58,029 nucleotides of DNA, from positions 1-58,029 of the forward strand of contig JASAON010001563.1 of NCBI GenBank assembly GCA_030849065.1. The letters run 5' to 3'. Shown here one piece after another: positions 29,401 to 37,000 of this stretch. Under the pieces are notes generated by a model, which saw only the letters and a program-made list of their open reading frames with translations, was not told where the DNA came from and did no database searches. Made by a program: the position numbers and the translations under genes. Numbering within the stretch: the stretch's first letter is position 1; each line of letters opens with the position of its first letter. The DNA is from Jaenimonas drosophilae. Its lineage: Eukaryota; Euglenozoa; Kinetoplastea; Trypanosomatida; Trypanosomatidae.

Positions 29401-29913
29401 ACCACCGAGGAGGTTAGACAGCGCAACCGCAGCAGCACCAAAATGGCTGCATTGCATGACGTCCTTCAGCTCAGACACATCTTCTACTGCGTAGCTCTTG
29501 AATAAGTTGTTTCGCACCTTCTTCATCTCCACCATCTGCTGTCGCGAGTGTTTGTTTGGATGCCCTGTGGATCCCCCACTTCGCGTGGTGGCGTCGGGTG
29601 GGCCACTGGTTCCGGCAAACACAGTGCGCACCTCGGGTCCTCTCACGCCATCTGTCGAAGAGGCCAAGGCAGAACGAATATCAACAGTCGCCGTTGGTCC
29701 TGTGTTCGCACCATTGTTGTTGAAGGAAACAAGTGAGGAAGCCCGTCGGCGTTCCTCTTCATCATCTCGATCGGCAAGACGGGTATCACCGTAGATGCGG
29801 TCCTGCTCCATCATTCGACGGCTGTTGGAAGATACCTGCTCAAGCTGGTTCAGCGCAGCCTCCCATCGCTGGAGGTGCTCCTGCGCCACAACAGCTGATT
29901 GGCCCGCACCCAT
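26500..29913 (-). CDS. Four-module phytochelatin-synthase-like protein, catalytic Cys lost, N-myristoyl signal
   Basis: The 1137-residue protein repeats a phytochelatin-synthase (papain-like) fold four times, at about 150-386, 418-612, 684-865 and 888-1115. In the enzyme the triad lies in ...YCG..., H-F-S-P-I-G-G-Y and, eleven residues after that Tyr, an Asp followed ten residues later by Trp. Modules 2, 3 and 4 keep the frame: QWCVLAGY then D580, NFGLVVGY then D823, and SVALVKSY then D1076; modules 2 and 3 also keep the Trp. But His is replaced by Gln562, Asn805 and Ser1058, and the Cys position reads Phe158, Val432, Ile694 and Gln899. The first module is the most diverged. Peptidase or transpeptidase activity is therefore not expected. 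The N-terminus MGAGQS fits an N-myristoylation signal, so membrane or flagellar attachment is likely. Function unknown; a scaffold or thiol/metal-binding role is speculation. Confidence 0.7.
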   Translation of the reverse strand: MGAGQSAVVAQEHLQRWEAALNQLEQVSSNSRRMMEQDRIYGDTRLADRDDEEERRRASSLVSFNNNGANTGPTATVDIRSALASSTDGVRGPEVRTVFAGTSGPPDATTRSGGSTGHPNKHSRQQMVEMKKVRNNLFKSYAVEDVSELKDVMQCSHFGAAAVALSNLLGGDAQCRDRRKRVTVEDIFFAAQVPLHMLHSGAPHLPIMVDILRDFLAVDNRFKDEYSLEAVHLDVSPTVGEVDLGPNEVGDRQTRMQLPEFCRVLARDCEEPQVIRIVNYDPYVLEQEMLVDAYEDEDELNSPLATSVLGNPRHLKRRYSPRNDGAYAVVVDVRNAVQLMVTIAEGVVNDALHVKLTEVPAASLFKAMMTGEEGHRARGFVRVFRRDSVPEFTTDEIPQFWTPELCSGKVLGTSQLGTHITVVSHSISPHIVGVAWAMHLLAGVRPGAHGYGNGLPVSEIIRVLQFPAEVFIQGVLSLDQVYQYAQEFIIRTSRSYTVQLYPVLTNISREDAVPTISVFDLESIILDVKKSNEDPEAPSNVMLIMYNASVAHNVLYIVDDPQWCVLAGYDQEAQTVVLLDARPKTFSRTWSCPLDRLHKAMTGNGYLMFSNLGTTSPSEGASPLSLNAPSLGTSSPLDTTVNVGAPRWMSPKVQNRLRLIHHQMRLNLHQSVTKSLNKCGALRFPPLPVMPAIIAMACSGLGIATTFEEALQRLPFDVSTLINRFVTLESLHVCLDQYLHHAHLEDSVQVKVYHGEIDADGNSMLTLQDFETLIEASLKDEDRLLMVLMNGPSLLLNGASTPVGNFGLVVGYNSEWKCVSVSDCNPNSYLRTWTVTLKSLHDAITDTDATRNHRSRGCLMLYRGPREEAPMPAEYSRAFRLDLLPVQNVFHVSPSPHFQGMSLAFAQLGYFYSPEEIFYEAFLKTMNDQRRRGSQAFAWRDVDVSLSVINVKIDAAFVAQVCSKFLESRNGHRTSRTTESVEEFYRPGEAGTSTIDTTSGSSGAPFSGTPVVVEELDDIDLDDELDKLLKEATQSEDVVLLLNYDTRKAHNVAILGRSVALVKSYHPEKQLVELWDAECAVLGLSFTVSIEKLIRIGDLDNVGRSPYGFVRFQRLPGGIPPASRPALMRRPGTGDAQ

Positions 29914-30175
29914 CCTAGAGTAGACTATACACCACTCCGCACTATAACAAAAGCGCTGGGAATGCTCTGAGTTGTGAGAGCAGCACTAGTAACTATAACA
30001 CCAAAGAAGATGAAATCGGAAAAGAGGTACTTATTGGAGCATAGCAACCCCCCATTTCAATGAGAAGACGAAATTCCAAACTGAAGTTCCAGAAAGCTTG
30101 CATGTGCGTAGATAGTCAACCTATTCAACCCGGTGATAAAGTTGGCATCGCCGCACGCTAAGGTGGCGGGAGAAA
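29914..30175. other. 5' flank of PCS-like gene and left border of the repeat array
   Basis: This stretch contains a purine-rich run at 30003-30030 (polypyrimidine on the coding strand) about 100 bases upstream of the PCS-like start, so it is probably its splice signal. At about 30146-30158 a short GGCATCGCCGC segment resembles part of the downstream repeat unit (about 30573-30584), suggesting an eroded left end of the array. Confidence 0.4.
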
Positions 30176-30204
30176 TAGGCGTGAGTTCGCGACAGGCACG
30201 CCTA
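30176..30204. other. Perfect 8-bp hairpin at the left border of the RNA array
   Basis: TAGGCGTG at 30176-30183 is exactly complementary to CACGCCTA at 30197-30204, with a 13-base loop. It lies 12 bases to the left of the first H/ACA-like copy, so it would be just 3' of that RNA on the minus strand. It may be part of another small structured RNA or a processing signal. There is only one copy and no covariation, so it stays a candidate. Confidence 0.35.
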
Positions 30205-30216
30205 CAGCATGGAGAC

Positions 30217-30284
30217 AAATCTTAGGGAGTTGTACACGTGAAGCTTCTATGACACAGAAATACTTCACAGGAAAGTCACCCTTC
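30217..30284 (-). ncRNA. H/ACA-like snoRNA candidate, copy 1
   Basis: Read on the minus strand, the element folds as a single hairpin: a lower stem AGGG/CCCT, an internal loop (TGACTTTCCT on the left, GTGTACAACT on the right), an upper stem GTGAAG/CTTCAC with an inner TTCT/AGAA helix, and a GTGTCAT loop. It ends CCCTAAGATTT, so an AGA box lies three bases from the 3' end, and about 15 bases separate the upper stem from AGA. A single hairpin with an AGA box is the kinetoplastid form of H/ACA pseudouridylation guides. The internal loop would be the guide pocket. Copies 2 and 4 change one pair of the lower stem on both sides, which supports a real RNA. The target is unknown. Confidence 0.65.
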
Positions 30285-30463
30285 GGCTGGTAGGTGGAAA
30301 CGCACAGTATCAGCTGAATCGAGACTGAATGGTACAATAGTCTTCTTGGCGTCACGAGGACAGTTCAGAAGTGATTAGTTGTTCCATGGTCGCATCATGC
30401 AGCGCGTCGTGTAGGAGAGGAAAAGTCACCATAATCAGTATAGCGAGCATCGTTTACAGTGGA

Positions 30464-30531
30464 AAATCTTAGGAAGTTGTACACGTGAAGCTTCTATGAC
30501 ACAGAAGTGCTTCACAGGAAAGTCATCCTTC
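30464..30531 (-). ncRNA. H/ACA-like snoRNA candidate, copy 2 (A-U lower-stem variant)
   Basis: Same hairpin and AGA box as copy 1. The lower stem is AGGA/TCCT in place of AGGG/CCCT: the fourth pair has changed from G-C to A-U on both strands. In the upper stem a U-G pair has become C-G. The guide-pocket bases are unchanged, so copies 1 and 2 should share a target. It lies in the same 419-bp unit as copy 1. Confidence 0.65.
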
Positions 30532-30635
30532 GTATCACAATCAACAGTATAGAAAGTGAAGAGGGGAAATAGCGGCATCGCCGCGCACTGGATAGCATGT
30601 CCAACGAGGACACGACAGACGTCAACAGCGGTGAC

Positions 30636-30703
30636 AAATCTTAGGGAGTTGTACACGTGAAGCTTCTATGACACAGAAATACTTCACAGGAAAGTCACCC
30701 TTC
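30636..30703 (-). ncRNA. H/ACA-like snoRNA candidate, copy 3
   Basis: Exactly 419 bases after copy 1 and identical to it: G-C lower stem, U-G upper-stem variant, same pocket and AGATTT end. It opens the second repeat unit. Confidence 0.65.
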
Positions 30704-30882
30704 GGCTGGTAGGTGGAAACGCACAGTATCAGCTGAATCGAGACTGAATGGTACAATAGTCTTCTTGGCGTCACGAGGACAGTTCAGAAGTGATTAGTTG
30801 TTCCATGGTCGCATCATGCAGCGCGTCGTGTAGGAGAGGAAAAGTCACCATAATCAGTATAGCGAGCATCGTTTACAGTGGA

Positions 30883-30950
30883 AAATCTTAGGAAGTTGTA
30901 CACGTGAAGCTTCTATGACACAGAAGTGCTTCACAGGAAAGTCATCCTTC
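30883..30950 (-). ncRNA. H/ACA-like snoRNA candidate, copy 4 (A-U lower-stem variant)
   Basis: Exactly 419 bases after copy 2 and identical to it, including the compensated A-U pair in the lower stem and the C-G pair in the upper stem. Confidence 0.65.
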
Positions 30951-31054
30951 GTATCACAATCAACAGTATAGAAAGTGAAGAGGGGAAATAGCGGCATCGC
31001 CGCGCACTGGATAGCATGTCCAACGAGGACACGACAGACGTCAACAGCGGTGAC

Positions 31055-31122
31055 AAATCTTAGGGAGTTGTACACGTGAAGCTTCTATGACACAGAAGTG
31101 CTTCACAGGAAAGTCACCCTTC
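31055..31122 (-). ncRNA. H/ACA-like snoRNA candidate, copy 5 (hybrid)
   Basis: This copy starts the truncated third unit. Its lower stem is of the G-C kind (copies 1 and 3) and its upper stem of the C-G kind (copies 2 and 4), as if formed by recombination or gene conversion between the two types. Pairing and the AGA box are intact. Confidence 0.62.
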
Positions 31123-31145
31123 GGCTGGTAAGTGGGACCACGCAG

Positions 31146-31537
31146 TGTCCAAAGAGTGAAACCAATTGAATAAATGAAACCTGTGTTTGTGAAACGACGA
31201 GCGCCATGGGCCTCGCTGCACGGTCACTGGTGTACATGTCAGTGTATCAAAAAGAACTTGTTCGACGGTGTGTGCGCCGCTATTATGAATTGAACCACGA
31301 AAGAAGAGAGAAGGAATGATTTTGTGGCATGAATGAGCGCAGTCCACTGGATAAGGAAGCAGATGAATCGATGGGCAGTGATGGGGTATCATTTGATGCA
31401 GTTGGAGAATACACAGGTGCAAACTACCAGCTTCAGGGATGGGCATATGGATCCTCGCCATCCACCGACAGTTGTACAATGGAAGCGACGTGATGATGGA
31501 CCAATAGGTACCTCCACGTCCGCCATCATGGTGTACG
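31146..31537. other. Gap between RNA array and SPRY gene
   Basis: The gap holds a purine run at about 31298-31318 (GAAAGAAGAGAGAAGG; polypyrimidine on the minus strand), which could direct processing of the transcript feeding the RNA array or polyadenylation of the SPRY gene. An open minus-strand frame here starts with a non-ATG codon and overlaps the SPRY gene in another frame; I do not call it. Confidence 0.4.
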
Positions 31538-32287
31538 CTAGTAGAGGCAATCAAAGCGGTGAGAAGGACTGATGGTAGAAGATTGATAGCCCGTGCCAAT
31601 GTTACGATTGTTTTGGTCAACACCGGAGAGGCCGATGCAAGGGAACAATGTACGCCCGCGGAGCTGCGCCTTTCCGTCGAAAACTAGGCCCGCGTACTTC
31701 TTGTCGACGAAGAGCTGAACCACACCTTCATCGGTGTCCACGACAAATGACAGCAGTGCCCCGCAGGAGGCCACAAACAACCGATACAGGTGCTTCAGTT
31801 CTACTCCATTAACATAGACCTTGGAGGTGCTCAGTTCCATATACACCACTAAGGGGGCCGAGTTTGCCGTTCGTGAGTTTGCCGATACATCTCCTGGTGG
31901 CAATTCTCCCAGTGGGGTACTCTCCAGCTTATCATTAGCAGGGTACGCATTCTCTGTGCAGAGACCCACACGACAGTTGTCTGTATTCACACGGAACTCG
32001 TAGTAGTACAAGCCCGAGTCGGGCATCATGCAGAGGTCACCAATCACTGGCCGGTACGGATACACACCACCTCCTTGGTGATACACCGTCGTACCGCGTA
32101 GTTGGTAAATGGGTCCCGCCCGAATCCACTTGAAGGTGACGCTCTTAACGTCCTCTGATGAAACGGGGCGGTAGGCATCGGCGGAAGGATGGCCGTTTTC
32201 CTTCGATGCGTGGTGGCTACCCTCGGCCGCGCGGCTGGCCTCTGTGGTGGCTGCCGCGCTATTGGTGAGCGGAAAGCTTGACCGCAT
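31538..32287 (-). CDS. SPRY/B30.2-domain protein
   Basis: The SPRY fold is a beta-sandwich used for protein recognition. From the ATG at 32287 the product is 249 residues. After a disordered, Ser/Ala/His-rich start, the SPRY core runs from about 90 to 230: GLYYYEFRVNTDNCRVGLC is the conserved strand pair, and FVVDTDEGVVQLFVDKKY with LFPCIGLSG is the typical second half. The open frame continues 24 codons upstream to a GTG and would add a hydrophobic stretch, but a polypyrimidine tract and the only nearby AG (acceptor at about 32292) fall inside it, so the true mRNA begins just before ATG 32287. There is no RING or other partner domain. The binding partner is unknown. Confidence 0.7.
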   Translation of the reverse strand: MRSSFPLTNSAAATTEASRAAEGSHHASKENGHPSADAYRPVSSEDVKSVTFKWIRAGPIYQLRGTTVYHQGGGVYPYRPVIGDLCMMPDSGLYYYEFRVNTDNCRVGLCTENAYPANDKLESTPLGELPPGDVSANSRTANSAPLVVYMELSTSKVYVNGVELKHLYRLFVASCGALLSFVVDTDEGVVQLFVDKKYAGLVFDGKAQLRGRTLFPCIGLSGVDQNNRNIGTGYQSSTISPSHRFDCLY

Positions 32288-32328
32288 CGACCTTTTGAGG
32301 TATAAGTGAAGTGGGAGGAGAAAAAAGG
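32288..32328 (-). promoter_or_regulatory. Trans-splice signal that sets the SPRY start
   Basis: On the coding strand CCCTTTTTTCTCCTCCCAC (complement of about 32310-32328) is followed by a single AG at about 32293-32292 and then only about four bases to the ATG at 32287. This implies a very short spliced 5' untranslated region and rules out the longer reading frame. Confidence 0.5.
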
Positions 32329-32608
32329 GTGCCCAGAGGGAAGCTGCTAATGAATACACGACAGCAGCACAATGGGAAGGACCAATGGATGCCGCTTGTT
32401 GATGATATTAGCTGTTCAAAAAGTAGAAGAGAACAAAAAAAACAATAGGGAGATAGATAGTTGTGCATCATCTACTACAGAGAGGACAGCTGTCAGTGGC
32501 CAAGCACTATTGGCAGACCCAGCACATCATAATTGACTCAATTGGGGAAATCACAAACAAGCATGGGAACGTGGATGTACTCCAAGGCTGGGGTTGTCAC
32601 AGAGCTGC

Positions 32609-33022
32609 TTACTTCTTCTTGCCGACCTGGCGACCCTTCGCCTTACCGCGGATCTTCTTGTTACGGTTGCGGCGCTCCTTCACGGACTTGCGAGCGGGAA
32701 GGCGGGCCTTACCGAAGCCAAGACGGGCCTTGCGGTAGTTGGGCTCAATGCGCTTGAGGGAGGCGAGGTCGTCGTAGATCAAACCGAAGCCAGAGGTCTT
32801 GCCACCGCCGAACTTGGACTTGAAGCCAAAAACGGAGATCTGGTTCTCATCGGGAACCTTGTACAGCGTGGCGAGCTTCTTGCGGATAAGCTGAGCGGGC
32901 ACGGTACCGCACCAGTTCGGGTGGTTCACCTCAACGATGAACTGCTTGCGGTTAAGCAGCTTGTTCACCTTGAACTGAGAGGTGCGGATGGACACCTCAG
33001 CCTTCTTCTTCTGGAACACCAT
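32609..33022 (-). CDS. RPS24: Ribosomal protein eS24, copy 1
   Basis: eS24 is a small-subunit protein of the cytosolic ribosome. The 137-residue product begins MVFQKKKAEVSIRTSQFKVN and has the family core (LNRKQFIVEVNHP, then FGFKSKFGGGKTSGFGLIYD) and a basic tail KERRNRNKKIRGKAKG. The first of two tandem copies, it matches the second at every base I compared from about 32605 to 33032, including the ten bases before the start codon, after which the flanks diverge at once. The frame extends upstream by 36 codons, but homology and copy 2 fix the ATG at 33022. Confidence 0.95.
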   Translation of the reverse strand: MVFQKKKAEVSIRTSQFKVNKLLNRKQFIVEVNHPNWCGTVPAQLIRKKLATLYKVPDENQISVFGFKSKFGGGKTSGFGLIYDDLASLKRIEPNYRKARLGFGKARLPARKSVKERRNRNKKIRGKAKGRQVGKKK

Positions 33023-33277
33023 TGTAATCCCTACACCAGACATTAAAAACAAAAAATAGAAGATCAAAGCACACATTTGTAACACAACGTGATTCCTGTA
33101 TCCAGGCACCCCCTTCCAAGAGTAGGTCAACTACTGCAGCAATCACAGCTGCGTGACACGGCAGTACCACTAGAGTTTGATTAATCAAAAGGAAATGAAA
33201 TCACAGAAATGTAGGGGTAGGTGCATCAGTGTTGCACTGGTCAGAGACCTAGCAGACTCGATGAAGTAGAGACCCAC

Positions 33278-33691
33278 TTACTTCTTCTTGCCGACCTGGC
33301 GACCCTTCGCCTTACCGCGGATCTTCTTGTTACGGTTGCGGCGCTCCTTCACGGACTTGCGAGCGGGAAGGCGGGCCTTACCGAAGCCAAGACGGGCCTT
33401 GCGGTAGTTGGGCTCAATGCGCTTGAGGGAGGCGAGGTCGTCGTAGATCAAACCGAAGCCAGAGGTCTTGCCACCGCCGAACTTGGACTTGAAGCCAAAA
33501 ACGGAGATCTGGTTCTCATCGGGAACCTTGTACAGCGTGGCGAGCTTCTTGCGGATAAGCTGAGCGGGCACGGTACCGCACCAGTTCGGGTGGTTCACCT
33601 CAACGATGAACTGCTTGCGGTTAAGCAGCTTGTTCACCTTGAACTGAGAGGTGCGGATGGACACCTCAGCCTTCTTCTTCTGGAACACCAT
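33278..33691 (-). CDS. RPS24: Ribosomal protein eS24, copy 2
   Basis: This is the upstream copy of the eS24 pair, 137 residues and identical in protein and, by eye, in nucleotide sequence to copy 1. Sequence similarity ends a few bases outside the coding region on both sides, so the two transcripts differ in their untranslated regions and may be expressed differently. Tandem duplication with homogenisation is common for kinetoplastid ribosomal protein genes, since dosage is the main way to raise expression in a polycistronic genome. Confidence 0.95.
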   Translation of the reverse strand: MVFQKKKAEVSIRTSQFKVNKLLNRKQFIVEVNHPNWCGTVPAQLIRKKLATLYKVPDENQISVFGFKSKFGGGKTSGFGLIYDDLASLKRIEPNYRKARLGFGKARLPARKSVKERRNRNKKIRGKAKGRQVGKKK

Positions 33692-34049
33692 TGTAATCCC
33701 TAACTAGCACAATTATGAAACAATGAACAATGTTAGGAGAAGAGCAAACACCAATAATATTCAACAGTTCTGTTGGGGGTATATCCACGCGAGAGCATCC
33801 AGCTCTGCTACCTCCCAGAAGGGAGGGGCCGTTCAGCACCACCAATAAGAAACAAGTTGTCTATAGCACTCAGCGCATTTGTTCCTTGCGCAGCATAACA
33901 ATACATCAATTCAATTGCCAGGCACCTGTCGATGCCTCATCTCTCTGGCGTATCCGCCCGCCACAATGACGGGGCTATATGATACATACTCACCCTCCGT
34001 CCACCTATTCACGGATGCCCTCGCACACGTGACCTGGGCTGTGTAGCCC
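33692..34049. other. Intergenic region between CFAP65 and eS24 copy 2
   Basis: About 360 bases without a gene. A purine-rich patch at about 33818-33832 (GAAGGGAGGGGCC; C/T-rich on the minus strand) is the probable splice tract for eS24 copy 2. Nothing else is recognised. Confidence 0.45.
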
Positions 34050-37000
34050 TTAACTGCAGCTGACGGTGGACGAGGCAGCCAAAGCATCCACCACGCTGAA
34101 TATAAGCCCATCAAGTGCCTCCTCAACCACATTGGCGATAAATCCCTTCATCGACTTTGGATCCTTACCCGCCGCCATCCACGCAGGGATGGCAGACCTG
34201 TTCGGCTTCGTCGGCTCCTCCTGCCGCGATGAGGGCCCTCGCACGACATCTCGGTAGTAAACGGCCTCACGAACAAGTGGATCAGTGAAGGCCGCGCGCA
34301 CCTGCGGCATGGCGACAATGCTGCGGAGCATCTCATCCAGCACATCACGTGCGAGGCTCGCTTCATCCAACGAAATGCTCGAGGCCTGACCGTATGACCC
34401 ACCTCTTGAAGACTTCTCTGTGGAGGCTGCAGGCGGTACCATCGGGTCGGTGTGAATGTTCAGCACCGGGTTGAAGGTACGTTGTAGGGCATCCTTTCCG
34501 TAGAATCGCTCAAAGTCCTCCAGTGGCATCACGCGGGCCTGAACCAGCAGCTCCAGCGCATTCCACACGGCGGGAGATTGCTGAGGGATGTCCTCCTCGC
34601 TTGGTGTGGTGGCATTCCCTTCCGCATGCTGGCGACGTGCAGCTGCCACCTTCGCACTCAGCGCTCTCACACCTAAAGACTCCAGCGGGATGGTCGTCAC
34701 CGGTTGGCGCTTCTTGCTCTTGGACTGGTACATCTTGGTGCAGGTCGTGCGCTGGAAGCTAGTGCGGTCACGCTCACCGTCTGACTTGATGCAGTCTGCC
34801 GCTGCAACAGATGCGCCAGCTCCTGCGGAATAAGAATTGCTCCCCCCTTCAGGCACCGAAGTTGCTGCCCCTGTCTGCATGCTACTCTCCGAACTTTCCA
34901 AGCCCGTCCGCTGCTGCGCCCTCAGCTCCTGGTCGAGCGCCGTCTCGTCCGCAATGCAGCATGTGACTGGCCACTCAATGAGCTGGCTGGTGCTGCCGGT
35001 GTACATGGAGAAGCGGCAGTTCAGGCTTTCACCAGGCCTCAACATCCCGATGGAGGGACGAACACGAATGGCGTGGTTGCCATAAGCATGTCGTCCATCC
35101 CACTGGAAGGAGAAGGTGTGGGTGGGGTGGTGATTCTTGACGCGAATGTGACGGCGGTACACAGCGAAGTAGGGAACCGCACCCAGACGTACAACATCCA
35201 TGGAGAGGGTGACGGGTAAAGTGTGGTGAAGTCGCAGGGCGGGCTTCACAGGGAGGGAGAGGAATCCACGGTCGACGTAGGATCGCACCTCCTCCGCAGA
35301 CACCTTCTTGGGATGGTAGCCCTTGCCCGTGAGGGTAAGTGCATAGCTCTCACCATCCTCGGTGTGGATGGAAACGTCCATCACGTACTCCTTCGCCTCA
35401 AGCGGGCGGAAGTACCACATAATCTGTGCCATCGACCGCGGCGCGAGAACGCCACATGGGTTAATGCACTGGAGAATGGGGAAGCCAAAGTTTTGTTCGG
35501 CCAAGCTACGTAGTGAAGTCATTTCGACCGCATAGGCCACCTCACGGTCGAGTGGGTTGTCAAGGGTCATGGACTGCATCGGCGGCTCCAGGTCCCCGAG
35601 TGCCACTGGCAGCAACTCGTACAAGGATGGATGGTGGAGGGAGAGTGCACACAAGTTGAAGGGCAGCGTGCGACCTTCCAGCACAAGAAGAACTTTTCGC
35701 CCCTCGTTGACACGTAACAGAACAGGGAGTGTATGTATTCCTACGGAGTCGAAACGGTAGGTTACGGAGACCACCACACTCGATCCAACTGCAACCACGC
35801 CGCTGCGTGGGGATACCTCTATAATGGCGCGATCTAGTACGTTATGGATGTCACGAAGCTCCTCGTCCTCCAAGAACCAGTGCTCATGATTCACATCACT
35901 CTCCGTCGGGAGCCAGAAGTGGAAGGTTGCTGGGCAATCTCCGGCATTCTCGATCATCATTGAGGCCGTCATTGGTGGGTTACCCTCGTGGCCAACGCCG
36001 AGATCCATCGGAACTGGAACCAAGCCTTCCATGTACTGCGGAAAGGCAAAGGACAGCGTTGATACATCGGTGGGCTGCACCGGTGCGGCTAAGTGCTCGT
36101 TGATCTGATTGATAGAGAGCTGCCGCCACAGGTGCGAGCGCTGCTGAGACAGAGACCGCACATCGGTGATCTGCATCGACGGACGAGTTCCACGGATGCT
36201 GAGATTGCAGTGAGGGTGCTGCTCTGCTTCCTCAATGGAGAGAGGGCTGGCGATGGAACGGATGTCTGTTCCGCCTCCTGCAACCATCACGTAAAAGATG
36301 TACTCTGACAGCCCAGCGGACGGTTGTACCGTCACCAGAACCACGGCATTGGAGCGGGCTGGAAGAACTCCACAGTGATTTCGCAAGCGCGGAGGCTCAG
36401 AGACGTGTCTCCATTCCGCAGGCGCAGTTCGAACAATGGAGCGCACCTCGTACGACAATTCACACATGCTGCTGTTGTAGACGGTCATAGTTACCGTCTG
36501 TGGCTTCAAGCCGGCGATGTCACCGCAGTCAACAGCCGTTGGCTCCACCTCAACCACTCCATGCATACCTTCGCCGACCACTGGCGTCACCATGAGGTAC
36601 TCCATCGTGCAGTCGGCGAAGGGAACGATGGCGTCCAAAACGTCGTCACCCTCACGAGCCTTGACAGAGGCCGGAATGTCATCTCTCGCATCCTTCAACA
36701 CCACTGTAAGGTTCCCCTCGTACAAGGTTGGCATGTCAGGGCTAAAGTAGGCGGTGATAACCTCCCGCTGCTCGCGCTCAATCAGTCCAGAGCTGGGTTC
36801 AAAGGAAAGGACCCGTCGTAGTGAGGGAGATGGGATCAGTTTGTACATGATCGGAAGACACGTTGGGTTGCGTAGGGTCAGCTTGCGCTTTGACACCCCC
36901 GTCACACATGTGGGGCGGAAGGTAAGCCTATTTGGTGCCGGAATCTCCTCCATCACAATGTTAGGGATGCAGCTCTCTCCACGCATGAGAATGGAAATAG

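Larger units (their letters stand above)
30217..31145. repeat. 419-bp tandem repeat, two full units plus part of a third
   Basis: The sequence from 30217 recurs at 30636 and again from 31055, an exact 419-base period. Units one and two are nearly identical; the third stops resembling them at about 31145. Each unit contains two copies of a 68-base structured element (five in total across the array), separated by about 180 and 104 bases of unique unit sequence. There are no convincing proteins inside; identical 73-codon frames in the two units are by-products of the repeat. Tandem clusters of small nucleolar RNA genes transcribed within a polycistronic unit are typical of kinetoplastids, and this arrangement matches. 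Confidence 0.85.

Noticed and set aside
30435..31075. Identical 73-codon frames in the two repeat units (30435-30656, 30854-31075)
   Set aside because: They are identical only because the DNA repeat is identical, and they overlap the structured RNA elements; the covariation favours RNA over protein.
30217..31145. CRISPR-like array
   Set aside because: The repeated element occurs five times but spacers alternate between two fixed sequences within a 419-bp unit; the genome is eukaryotic and the element folds as an H/ACA-like hairpin.
31114..31623. 169-codon minus-strand frame
   Set aside because: It starts with a non-ATG codon, overlaps both the RNA array and the SPRY gene in another frame, and shows no domain.
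32594..33703. Two similar plus-strand frames opposite the eS24 genes
   Set aside because: They are exact antisense shadows of the duplicated eS24 genes; the Leu-rich product reflects the complement of basic codons.
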